64,000 nucleotides of DNA, from contig CANIOW010000016.1 in assembly GCA_947469285.1 (NCBI GenBank), positions 1-64,000 of the forward strand. The letters are read 5' to 3'. The notes beneath the pieces were generated by a model. The model was not told the DNA's origin and did not search any database. It saw only the letters and a program-made list of their open reading frames with translations. Of this stretch, positions 54,949 through 63,460 are shown piece after piece. Positions within the stretch are counted from its first letter, which is position 1; each line of letters opens with the position of its first letter. Origin of the DNA: Gammaproteobacteria bacterium (GTDB taxonomy: Bacteria > Pseudomonadota > Gammaproteobacteria > Steroidobacterales > Steroidobacteraceae). The translations under genes and the position numbers were made by a program.

Positions 54949-56967
54949 ATGAGCACGGCCCAAGGCAGCGAGGGAACCCTCGAGGTAGCGTTTGCCCATG
55001 CTCAGGGGCTGTTGCGCGACCAGCCGGCTTTGGCCGTCGAGCAGGCCTTGGAAATTCTGCAGCTGGCGCCGGGGCATCCCGGCACCACCTTGCTGCTGGG
55101 CATGGCACAGCGACTCGCCGGCGATGCCACCGGCGCGGTAGCAACGCTGGCGGGTCTGGCGGGAGCGCAGCCCCGCCATGCCTCGACCCAGCACGAATAT
55201 GCGCTGGCGCTGTCCGCCGCTGGGCAGCCAGCGGCGGCCCTCGCTCCGCTGCGCCAAGCACTGGTGCTGCACCCCGAGCTGCCAGACGCCTGGCGGCTGC
55301 TGGGGGATCTGTACACCGCCACCGGTGAGGCAGCGGCCGCAGATGCCGCCTATGCACGGCATATCCGTGCGGCGACTCGCGACCCCCGGCTGCAAGTACC
55401 GGCCTTGGCCTTGTGCGAGAACCGTATTCCGGAAGCGGAAGCGCTGTTGCGGCGGCATCTAAAAGCCTTTCCAACGGATGTCGCGGCCATTCGCATGCTG
55501 GCTGAAGTGGCGGCGCGCCTTGGACGCAATCGCGATGCGGGTCATTTACTGGAACGCTGCTTGGAATTGGCCCCCGGGTTCGATGCGGCACGGCACAACT
55601 ACGCCATCATTCTTAATCGGCAGAACCAGCCGGCCGCCGCCCTGCAGCACCTCGACGCGCTGTTGCTGCGCGAGCCGCACAATCCGGGTTACCGCAACTT
55701 GAAGGCCGCGGTGCTGGCGCGCATTGGCGATTGTCAGGAGTCGATCGAGATTTATGCCGAACTGCTCGAGCGGCATCCCGAGCAGCCGAAGCTCTGGATG
55801 AGCTATGGCCACGCGCTGAGCGCGGCCGGCCGCGAACCGGACAGCATTGCCGCGTATCGCCAGTGTATCGAGCAGGCGCCGGCTGGCGGCGAGGCGTACT
55901 GGAGCCTGGCCAACCTGAAGACCTTCCGCTTCACGGCAGCAGAAAGAGCAGCGATGCAGTTGCAGCTTGCGCAGCCGGAGTTGCCAGCCGATGACCGGCT
56001 GCATTTCCATTTCGCTCTGGGTAAAGCGCTGGAAGATGCTGCTGAATTCGCTACTGCCTTTGTGCAGTATGCCGCGGGCAACCACCAGCGCCGCGCGCAG
56101 ATAGGCTATTCCGCCGCGCAGACCCATGCGCTGGTGCTGCGCTCGCAAAGCCTGCTGACGCCGGCGTTTTTCGCTGCGCGAGCCACGGCGGGCGCCAGCG
56201 CACCCGACCCCATTTTCATTGTCGGTCTGCCGCGGGCGGGGTCCACCCTCATCGAGCAAATACTGGCGAGTCATTCTTTGGTGGAGGGCACCATGGAGCT
56301 GCCCAACATTATTAATACCGCGCGCACGCTCGCCGACCGCAGGACAGGCAAGGACACCGCCGGTTATCTGGAAGTGATGGCGAGCCTGCCGGTAGCGCAG
56401 TGGCGTGAGCTGGGCGAACGCTATCTGGCGGAAACCCGCATTCATCGCCAGACGGGGCGGCCCTTTTTTATCGACAAGATGCCGAATAATTTTCTGCACC
56501 TCGGGCTCATTCGCCTAATGTTGCCGAACGCCAAAATCATCGATGCGCGGCGGCACCCCATGGCCTGCTGTTTCTCGAGTTTTAAACAACACTTCGCGCG
56601 CGGGCAGCATTTTTCCTACGACCTGACGGACCTTGGACGCTATTACGGCGACTACGTGGCGCTGCTGGCGCACTACGACGCGGTGTTTCCCGGGCAGATC
56701 CACCGGGTCATTTACGAACGGATGATCGATGACACCGAAACCGAAGTGCGCCGGCTGCTCGAGTATTGCGGCCTGCCCTTTGAAGCCGCCTGTTTGCAGT
56801 TCCACACCACGCAGCGCGCGGTGAAAACCGCGAGCGCGCAGCAGGTGCGACAGCCCATCTTCCGTGAGGGACTGGAGCACTGGCGCCATTTTGAGCCGTG
56901 GTTGGGCGCGCTAAGTGCAGCTCTGGGGCCGGTGCTTGAGGCCTACCCCGAGGCCCCCGCGAGCTGA
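54949..56967 (+). CDS. TPR-repeat sulfotransferase
   Basis: The 672-residue protein has an N-terminal array of TPR repeats (about 10-330) and a C-terminal sulfotransferase domain. 'VGLPRAGSTLIEQILASH' near 425 is the PAPS 5'-phosphosulfate loop, and 'IDARRHPMACCFSSF' holds the 3'-phosphate-binding Arg/Ser. It has no signal peptide. The acceptor may be a peptide or protein. It precedes a TonB receptor by 70 nt. The ATG at 54949 is the best start; an upstream frame has no homology. Confidence 0.87.
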   Translation: MSTAQGSEGTLEVAFAHAQGLLRDQPALAVEQALEILQLAPGHPGTTLLLGMAQRLAGDATGAVATLAGLAGAQPRHASTQHEYALALSAAGQPAAALAPLRQALVLHPELPDAWRLLGDLYTATGEAAAADAAYARHIRAATRDPRLQVPALALCENRIPEAEALLRRHLKAFPTDVAAIRMLAEVAARLGRNRDAGHLLERCLELAPGFDAARHNYAIILNRQNQPAAALQHLDALLLREPHNPGYRNLKAAVLARIGDCQESIEIYAELLERHPEQPKLWMSYGHALSAAGREPDSIAAYRQCIEQAPAGGEAYWSLANLKTFRFTAAERAAMQLQLAQPELPADDRLHFHFALGKALEDAAEFATAFVQYAAGNHQRRAQIGYSAAQTHALVLRSQSLLTPAFFAARATAGASAPDPIFIVGLPRAGSTLIEQILASHSLVEGTMELPNIINTARTLADRRTGKDTAGYLEVMASLPVAQWRELGERYLAETRIHRQTGRPFFIDKMPNNFLHLGLIRLMLPNAKIIDARRHPMACCFSSFKQHFARGQHFSYDLTDLGRYYGDYVALLAHYDAVFPGQIHRVIYERMIDDTETEVRRLLEYCGLPFEAACLQFHTTQRAVKTASAQQVRQPIFREGLEHWRHFEPWLGALSAALGPVLEAYPEAPAS

Positions 56968-57037
56968 TCATCCCTGCGCAGTTGTTGGCGAAATGCTACA
57001 GTCGGGCAAGACGCAACACACGATAGGGGATTGGACC

Positions 57038-59416
57038 ATGACCCGTAGTCGCAAACGCAAACTGCAGCGTGCCACCGCCCACTGGATGGGCCTGTCGCTG
57101 ACCCCAGTGCTGCTGGCCAGCTCGTTCGCCGCGCAGGCGCAGCAGAGCGCCACCGAGGACGCGGGTATTTTGGATGAGGTCATCGTCACCGCCCAAAAGC
57201 GCTCGGAAGATGTGCAGAAGGTGCCCATCAGCCTGCAGGTCATCGGCGGTGAAAAGCTGGAGCAATTGCAGGTGGGTAGCTTCGATGACTACGCCAAGTT
57301 CCTGCCCAGTGTCAGCTTCCAGTCGCTCGGGCCAGGCCAGGCGCAGCTGTATTTCCGCGGTGTTGCCAGCGGCGGCGACGGCCTGCACGCCGGTTCGCTG
57401 CCAGCCACCGGGTTGTATCTCGACGAAACGCCCGTCACCACCATCGGCGGTGCGCTCGATATTCATGTCTATGACATCGCCCGCGTGGAGGCGCTGGCTG
57501 GCCCACAGGGGACACTCTATGGCGCCAGTTCGCTGTCGGGCACGTTGCGCATCCTCACCAACAAGCCTGACCCGTCTGGCTTCTCGTCCAGCTTCGATGT
57601 TGAGGCCAACAAGTTCGGCAAGGGCGACGCTGGCGGCAGCTTCGAAGGCTACGTCAATATCCCCCTGTCGGAGCGCACGGCGGTCCGCTTGGTCGGGTAC
57701 TACGACCATGACGGTGGCTACATCAACAACGTGCCGGGCACACTGACTTACCAGCGTGGCAATGGCGTCGACCCCGATTCGCCATTGACTATCGATAACG
57801 CGGCGCTGGTCAAAGACCGCTTTAACGATGTAGAGACCTATGGTGGTCGTGCGGCGTTGAAGATCGACCTGGACGACAACTGGTCGATCACGCCTAGCGT
57901 GCTCTACCAGCACCAAGAAGCGAACGGCGCTTTTGCCTTTAATCCGCAACTAGGCGATCTGGCCGTGCAGGAATTTCGGGGTGACTACAACCGCGATGAC
58001 TGGTATCTGGCGTCGCTGGCGGTGGAAGGGAGGGTCGGTAATTTCGACCTGATGTATTCCGGCAGTTGGTTTGAGCGAGAGGTGGATAACGGTTCCGACT
58101 ACTCGGCTTACACCGTGGCCTACGACCAGTTCGGTTCGGGCTATACGCGTTTCGCGGATGGCAATGGCAATCTAGCGGACCCGACCCAGCAGTACCGTGC
58201 CCGCGACAAATACACCAAGTCCAGTCACGAAATCCGTTTGTCATCGCCGGTGGATGCGCCGTTTCGCTATGTCGTGGGTGCCTTCCTGCAGCGCCAGACC
58301 GACAACATCCGCGCCGAGTACATCATCGACGGGCTGCCGGTAGAGTATGAGGTGAGCGGTCAGGCGGATACCTTGTTTCTTACGCAGCAAGACCGCGTGG
58401 ACCGCGACTACGCGCTGTTTGGTGAAGCCACTTACGATCTGACCGAGCGCTGGAAACTGAGCGTCGGTGTGCGCGGCTTCAAGGTCAAGAACACGCTCTA
58501 CGGCTTCTTTGGTTATAAGACCGGTGCAACTAGCCAAGACATTTGCTTCACGCCGGTGGTCACCGACGCCAATCTTCCCTGTGTCAATACCGACAAGCTG
58601 CGGAAGGAGTCTGGTGAAACGCATAAGGTCAACCTGACTTACCAGATCAACGACCAAGCGATGGTCTACGGCACTTACTCCACCGGCTATCGGCCCGGGG
58701 GTAATAACCGTCGGGTCGAGATAGTCTCGTACGCCTCGGACGAGCTGACGAACCTGGAGCTGGGTTGGAAGACGACCTTGCTGGAAGGGCGCATGCGCTT
58801 TAACGGCGCGGTGTTCTTTGAAAAATGGACCGGGGTACAGCTGGGCATTGCGGGCCTGAATGGCATCACCTCCATCCTCAATGCCGGTGATGCTGAGGTG
58901 AAAGGGATCGAAGGCGATGTGAGCTGGCGGCTGCTGGACAGCCTGACGGTCAGCGCTTCGGCCACCTATGTTCAGGCCAAAACCACCACCAATTTTTGCC
59001 CGGCACCGAATGGGGTGGTCACCTCGGTCTGTGACAGCCCGACGGCGGCGGCGGGTACCCAGCTGCCGGTGACGCCGAAGTTCAAGGCGAATGCCACCGC
59101 GCGTTATGTGTTCAACCTGGGAACGCTGGATGGTTTTGCGCAAGGCTCGCTGGTCCACCAGGGCAGCAGTTCCTACAGCCTTGAGGCGGACAAGAACGCG
59201 ATTGTCGGCGGCATTCCAGCCTTTACCACCACCGACTTGTCGTTAGGTGTTGGCAAAGACCACTGGACGGTGTCTGCCTACATCGAAAATGTCTTCGACA
59301 AACGCGGGCAGGTGACGCGGGTGGCGCAGTGCAGCGACGACTACTGCTATCAAAACGCCCGTATCTACCCGATCAAGCCGATGCTGTTTGGCGTTAAATA
59401 CGGCATGAAGTTCTAA
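57038..59416 (+). CDS. TonB-dependent outer-membrane receptor
   Basis: The 792-residue protein has a signal peptide ending near 'AQAQQ' (about 35), a TonB box 'DEVIVTAQKR', a plug domain with 'LAGPQGTLYGASSLSGTLRI' and a C-terminal 22-strand barrel ending in 'FGVKYGMKF'. It imports a siderophore, vitamin or other large ligand. The start has GGGGA. It belongs to the large family with the VIVTAQKR box that is often found in proteobacteria degrading complex substrates. It is convergent with the next gene. Confidence 0.92.
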   Translation: MTRSRKRKLQRATAHWMGLSLTPVLLASSFAAQAQQSATEDAGILDEVIVTAQKRSEDVQKVPISLQVIGGEKLEQLQVGSFDDYAKFLPSVSFQSLGPGQAQLYFRGVASGGDGLHAGSLPATGLYLDETPVTTIGGALDIHVYDIARVEALAGPQGTLYGASSLSGTLRILTNKPDPSGFSSSFDVEANKFGKGDAGGSFEGYVNIPLSERTAVRLVGYYDHDGGYINNVPGTLTYQRGNGVDPDSPLTIDNAALVKDRFNDVETYGGRAALKIDLDDNWSITPSVLYQHQEANGAFAFNPQLGDLAVQEFRGDYNRDDWYLASLAVEGRVGNFDLMYSGSWFEREVDNGSDYSAYTVAYDQFGSGYTRFADGNGNLADPTQQYRARDKYTKSSHEIRLSSPVDAPFRYVVGAFLQRQTDNIRAEYIIDGLPVEYEVSGQADTLFLTQQDRVDRDYALFGEATYDLTERWKLSVGVRGFKVKNTLYGFFGYKTGATSQDICFTPVVTDANLPCVNTDKLRKESGETHKVNLTYQINDQAMVYGTYSTGYRPGGNNRRVEIVSYASDELTNLELGWKTTLLEGRMRFNGAVFFEKWTGVQLGIAGLNGITSILNAGDAEVKGIEGDVSWRLLDSLTVSASATYVQAKTTTNFCPAPNGVVTSVCDSPTAAAGTQLPVTPKFKANATARYVFNLGTLDGFAQGSLVHQGSSSYSLEADKNAIVGGIPAFTTTDLSLGVGKDHWTVSAYIENVFDKRGQVTRVAQCSDDYCYQNARIYPIKPMLFGVKYGMKF

Positions 59417-59431
59417 GTTTGGCGGGCGGTT

Positions 59432-60208
59432 TTAGAATTCGTATTCGAGCTGCAGCCGCAGCGTGGTTTGCGGCGTGGCTTGGGTGGCGCCGAATAACAC
59501 CGCCGCGTTCCACTCCAACGCTCGACCTTGGCTGAGGTGTACCTCACCGAAGGCCGCCGGGCCTACTTTGTGTTCCTGGTCGCGGCCGGCGCTCCACCGG
59601 TTCCAGCGCCCAACCGAACCGAAAGCCTGTACGCCCCAGCCAAGCGCTTCGCTGGCTGAGTATTTCAGTTGCGCCTGATAGTGCAGCTCGGTGTCGTGTG
59701 CCGTGCGGGCGTCGATATGCTGCTGGAGCAACAGGTTCAAGGTGCCTTCCACAGCGCCTCGCCGGTAGTGCATGAGCGGGCCATAGGTCAGTTCGTAGCC
59801 TTCGGCCCGCTCCCGCGGTCGTTCAATCTCCAGCAGCAAGCCCGCGCTGAAGCCATTGGCCGCATGGACATCGCCGTCACCGTCGGGGTCCGTGTCGATG
59901 CTGGCCGGCGTGAGGCGCACACGGTTTTCCCATTCCCAGGCTTCCAGGGTGGTCCCGCCGCCGGGCTCCCGCGACCATTTTGCCAGCACCTCGGTGAACC
60001 AGCGGTCGGTGACGCTATGGCCAACGCCCAGAAAAGCGCCCGAGGCGCCGTCACCGCCGTGGGAGCCGAAGCCAAAGTCCACCTCCGATCTGCCGCCCTG
60101 CGTCGGGAGGGAAATGACGTACTCGGCTGGGCCGGCGAGCGTGGGCAGAGGAGCCGTGGCCAAGGCGAGCAACAGGGCGGTGCGGAGTGCGAGTGCGGGT
60201 TTGGGCAT
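59432..60208 (-). CDS. Secreted beta-rich protein of unknown function, likely outer-membrane barrel
   Basis: I do not recognise a named family. The 258-residue protein has a signal peptide ('LRTALLLALATAPLPTLAG') and an amphipathic beta pattern through to 'TTLRLQLEYEF', with a terminal Phe as in outer-membrane barrels. The ATG has an AGGAG site. A Fur-like palindrome lies 38 nt upstream, so it may be iron-regulated. It ends 15 nt from the convergent TonB receptor. Confidence 0.72.
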   Translation of the reverse strand: MPKPALALRTALLLALATAPLPTLAGPAEYVISLPTQGGRSEVDFGFGSHGGDGASGAFLGVGHSVTDRWFTEVLAKWSREPGGGTTLEAWEWENRVRLTPASIDTDPDGDGDVHAANGFSAGLLLEIERPRERAEGYELTYGPLMHYRRGAVEGTLNLLLQQHIDARTAHDTELHYQAQLKYSASEALGWGVQAFGSVGRWNRWSAGRDQEHKVGPAAFGEVHLSQGRALEWNAAVLFGATQATPQTTLRLQLEYEF

Positions 60209-60240
60209 GGTCGGGTCTCCTGAGGAAGAGCCCCGACTCT

Positions 60241-60281
60241 AATGCGAATAGTTCCTATTTGCAATAGGAACTATTCTCGTT
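60241..60281. promoter_or_regulatory. Fur-like double operator with perfect 13-bp arms
   Basis: GAATAGTTCCTAT and ATAGGAACTATTC (60246-60258 and 60264-60276) flank TTGCA. Each half overlaps a 19-bp stretch that matches the AATGAGAATAATTCTCATT Fur pattern at about 14-15 positions. It sits upstream of the minus-strand secreted protein and 87 nt before the RDD gene, so it could control either. Confidence 0.55.
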
Positions 60282-60367
60282 TAGAACCCGTTTCCAGACA
60301 CGCCCCACGGCGGGAACCCCCTCAGGCATGATGGAGTGAAGCCCCTGCGCATGCCCCGGAACCCCCT

Positions 60368-60907
60368 ATGACCGCCACACCGCCCCCGCTGCCGGCCACC
60401 ATGACGGTCGCGTATGCCGGTGCCTGGCGGCGCATGGCCGCCATCAATCTTGATCTGTTGCTGTTCACGGTGCCGGTGGTGGCCTATCTGTGGACGGGCC
60501 ATGATCTCTGGCCGCTCCTTACGTCGGCTCGCTTCTGGGCTGGCAGCGCCGTCCTTGGCTGGGGGTACTTCACCTGGCCGACGCATCGCTATGGCGGCAC
60601 CCCCGGCAAACTGCTGGTGGGTCTGCGCGTGCAAGACGAGCAGACCGGAGCGCTGCTGAGCTACGGCGGCGCGGTCGCGCGCTACCTGGGGTATTACCTT
60701 TCGGCGCTAACGCTGGGCATGGGTTTCCTGATGCAGCCGTTCACACAAAAGCAGCAGGCCTTGCATGACAAGATTGCCCGCTGCGTGGTCATGGATGTTC
60801 GTCGACGACCCGCGTGGCACATCTGGCTGATCAACCTCGCTTACTGCGTGGCGTCGATGGGCGTTGATGCGGTGCTGGAAGTGCGTTTGCTCGATAGCTT
60901 TACATAA
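60368..60907 (+). CDS. RDD-family membrane protein
   Basis: The 179-residue protein has about four membrane segments and the RDD layout: 'WRRMAAINLDLLLFTVPVVA', then 'THRYGGTPGKLLVGLRVQDE' and 'QALHDKIARCVVM'. Its role is unknown; some relatives act in ion or solute transport. There is no clear operon partner. Confidence 0.82.
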   Translation: MTATPPPLPATMTVAYAGAWRRMAAINLDLLLFTVPVVAYLWTGHDLWPLLTSARFWAGSAVLGWGYFTWPTHRYGGTPGKLLVGLRVQDEQTGALLSYGGAVARYLGYYLSALTLGMGFLMQPFTQKQQALHDKIARCVVMDVRRRPAWHIWLINLAYCVASMGVDAVLEVRLLDSFT

Positions 60908-61050
60908 CGCTCGGCAGTACAGGACAACTCTGGTTTCCGCGCCTTTAAAAACTGTCGAATGGAACGCAGATTGCTGCATTGCTAGTCGGTAACTGCTCAG
61001 CTCCTAAATTCAACCCAGAGCACGACGCTCTGTTACGTGGAGCTACGAGC

Positions 61051-62511
61051 ATGCTGAAGAATATGAATCCCCGGTTGCCGCTGGCCGTCACTCTTTTCAG
61101 TGTGGTCATGGCTGGCTGCGGCGGCGGTGGCGGTGGTGCGGCGGCGCCTATCGCCAACACGCCCGTGGTCCCAGCCTCGGTGACCACCTACGTCACTGGC
61201 GTCATCACTGGCTTTGGCAGCATCATCATCAACGGTGTGCGCTACGAGTCAGATTCGGCAACGGTCTCAAAGGAAGGCAAGACAGCCACCGTAGCGGATC
61301 TGAAAACGGGCGAAGTAGTGCAAATTCGCGTGGAAAAAGACTCGGCGGGCGTTAACCATGCCAAGGCCGTGGAGCAAAGCCGTCTCGCACAAGGTGCCGT
61401 TGAAGCCGTGGACTTGGCGGCCAACACCCTCACCATTGCCGGGCAGACCATTCTGGTCACCGTGGATACCATTTTCGACCCCGCCATTGCGGGTGGCGCA
61501 CTCGCCGGTATTGCGGTGGGCGACATCATCGAAGTCCATGGCTTTGCCAGCAGCACGGGCGCACCCCAGGCCACCCGTATTGAAAAAGCCGATCCCGCCG
61601 ACACTGAAATTGAAGTGACCGGCAAGGTGACGGCACTGGACGCAACTGCCAAGCGCTTCACGATTGGCACGCAGGTGGTGGACTACGCCACTGCTACGCT
61701 CGTGGGTCTGGCGAGCAGCGGCCCGGCCGATGGCGACTTGGTAGAAGTCAAAGGCACGACGCTGTTGGGAGACGGTGCGTTGCAGGCCGTTCGCGTCAAG
61801 AAAGAAGATGGCGGGATGCAAGGGCAGAAGGGTGACTCAGGTGAGCTGGGTGGCCTGGTGACCAACTTTGTGTCCGTCACTGACTTTGCGGTGAATGGTC
61901 AGAAGATCACCACCGACAGCACCACCGTCTATGTGGGCGGTGTGGCCGGCGATCTGAAGCTCGACGCCAAAGTGGAGATTGAAGGTCAGCTGGATGTTGC
62001 CGGCGTGCTGGTGGCGGACCGCGTGATCTTCAAGCTGGAATCAACACTGGAAATTCAAGCGCCCGTTGATGCGGTGGATACCACGGCAAGCACTGTCACT
62101 GCTCTTGGCTTGGTGTTTACCGTGAATGCCGATACGCGCAAGGAAGACAGCGTGACCGGTAACCACTTCTTTAGCCTCGCCGATGTGCATGCTGGGGACT
62201 ATCTGGAAGTGGCGGGGTACCCGGATACGGCGAATGCCGGCAAGTGGATTGCCACCAAGCTGGAGCTGCGCACCACGCGGGCGAAGGTGTCTATCGAAGG
62301 CTTGGCCGAGCAACTACTCTCGCCAGACTTCTCGGTAGGCGGCATTGCGGTGTCCACCACCCTGAGCACCACGTTCAAGGACGGTAACACCACCCTCACC
62401 CAAGAAGAGTTCTTTGCCCTGACTGGCAAGCGGGTGGATGTGGAAGGCACCTGGACTGGCGCCGCACCGTTGGTTGCGACGAAGGTCAAGATTGCCGGCG
62501 CGCGGCATTGA
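61051..62511 (+). CDS. DUF5666-domain lipoprotein
   Basis: The 486-residue protein has lipobox 'MAGC' (Cys23) followed by a run of glycines. It contains several tandem beta-rich OB-like repeats of the DUF5666 kind ('GVITGFGSIIINGVRYESDS', 'GKVTALDATAKRFTIG'). The function is unknown. I chose the ATG at 61051 with GGAG upstream; a longer frame to 60979 precedes it without homology. Confidence 0.8.
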   Translation: MLKNMNPRLPLAVTLFSVVMAGCGGGGGGAAAPIANTPVVPASVTTYVTGVITGFGSIIINGVRYESDSATVSKEGKTATVADLKTGEVVQIRVEKDSAGVNHAKAVEQSRLAQGAVEAVDLAANTLTIAGQTILVTVDTIFDPAIAGGALAGIAVGDIIEVHGFASSTGAPQATRIEKADPADTEIEVTGKVTALDATAKRFTIGTQVVDYATATLVGLASSGPADGDLVEVKGTTLLGDGALQAVRVKKEDGGMQGQKGDSGELGGLVTNFVSVTDFAVNGQKITTDSTTVYVGGVAGDLKLDAKVEIEGQLDVAGVLVADRVIFKLESTLEIQAPVDAVDTTASTVTALGLVFTVNADTRKEDSVTGNHFFSLADVHAGDYLEVAGYPDTANAGKWIATKLELRTTRAKVSIEGLAEQLLSPDFSVGGIAVSTTLSTTFKDGNTTLTQEEFFALTGKRVDVEGTWTGAAPLVATKVKIAGARH

Positions 62512-62533
62512 TTTGATCCGCTATTGAGCGGGT

Positions 62534-62564
62534 GGTGGGGGCAAGCATTCAGCTTGCTCCCACC
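62534..62564 (+). terminator. Hairpin after the DUF5666 gene
   Basis: GGTGGGGGCAAGC pairs with GCTTGCTCCCACC (one G-U pair) around ATTCA, 23 nt after the stop. No T-tract follows, but the 13-bp stem is strong. Confidence 0.55.
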
Positions 62565-62623
62565 AGATCTACAGCCACCGCGCAGGACTGCTAGACTGCC
62601 CCGACGAAACGCTGGGGGGCAAG

Positions 62624-63433
62624 ATCGATAACACCTACATTATTCGGGGTGGCCGCGACGGCCGCGAACGACTCCGATTGCTGGCGCGTGTCATGCGCGA
62701 GCCGAGTATGGCGTTGCTGTCACGCGCCGGAGTGGCCCCGGGGGCACGCTGCCTAGAGGTGGCTTGCGGCGGCGGCGATCTGGCCTGCGACATGGCTCGC
62801 TTGGTAGGCCCTGCAGGGAGTGTGCTGGGTACTGACGTGGATGTGCCGCAACTGGACATCGCGCGCGCTGAAGCGCTGGCACAAGGCCTTGGCAATCTCC
62901 AATTCGAATGTTCCGACATCACGCAGGACCCCATCACGGAGGCCTTCGATGTCATTCACGTGCGCTTTTTGCTGACGCATCTGGCCGACCCGGTTGCAGC
63001 GGTTGCCAAGCTGGTGGCCGCGTTGAAGGTGGGCGGTGTTCTCATCGTGGAGGACATCGACTTCCACGGACAATTCGCCTATCCACCGTTGCCAGCCGCA
63101 GACCGCTATAGCGAGCTGTACACGCGCACGGTGCAGGCACGCGGCGGCGACCCGTTCATCGGCTGCCGTCTGCCCTCGATGCTGTTAGCGGCGGGTCTCG
63201 ACGCTGTCGAGGTACAGGTGTCGCACCCGGTCGGGCTGGCGGGCGAAGTGAAACTGGTAACGCCCATCACCATGGAAAACATTGCAGAGGCGGTGGTGGG
63301 GGCGGCGTTGGCCTCCCGTGCGGAGGTCGACCAAATCGTCGATGCGCTTTACGCCTTTGCGCGTGCGCCGGACACGCTGCTCAGCTGCCCGCGGATTGTG
63401 CAGACCTGGGGCCGGCGCACCGCCACCCGCTAG
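62624..63433 (+). CDS. Class I SAM-dependent methyltransferase
   Basis: The methyltransferase domain has 'LEVACGGGDLACDMARLVG' as motif I and 'GTDVDVPQLDIARAEA' as motif II, with 'FDVIHVRFLLTHLADP' later. Homology begins before the first standard start: the frame upstream of the TTG at 62678 reads 'YIIRGGRDGRERLRLLARVM', which looks like the family N-terminus. No ATG or GTG is in frame there, but GGGGGG lies just before an ATC at 62624. I mark the likely upstream extent; the TTG at 62678 is the conservative start (251 residues). The substrate is unknown. Confidence 0.75.
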   Translation: MDNTYIIRGGRDGRERLRLLARVMREPSMALLSRAGVAPGARCLEVACGGGDLACDMARLVGPAGSVLGTDVDVPQLDIARAEALAQGLGNLQFECSDITQDPITEAFDVIHVRFLLTHLADPVAAVAKLVAALKVGGVLIVEDIDFHGQFAYPPLPAADRYSELYTRTVQARGGDPFIGCRLPSMLLAAGLDAVEVQVSHPVGLAGEVKLVTPITMENIAEAVVGAALASRAEVDQIVDALYAFARAPDTLLSCPRIVQTWGRRTATR

Positions 63434-63460
63434 CGTTTAGGGGTTGAGGGGGAGGACGTC

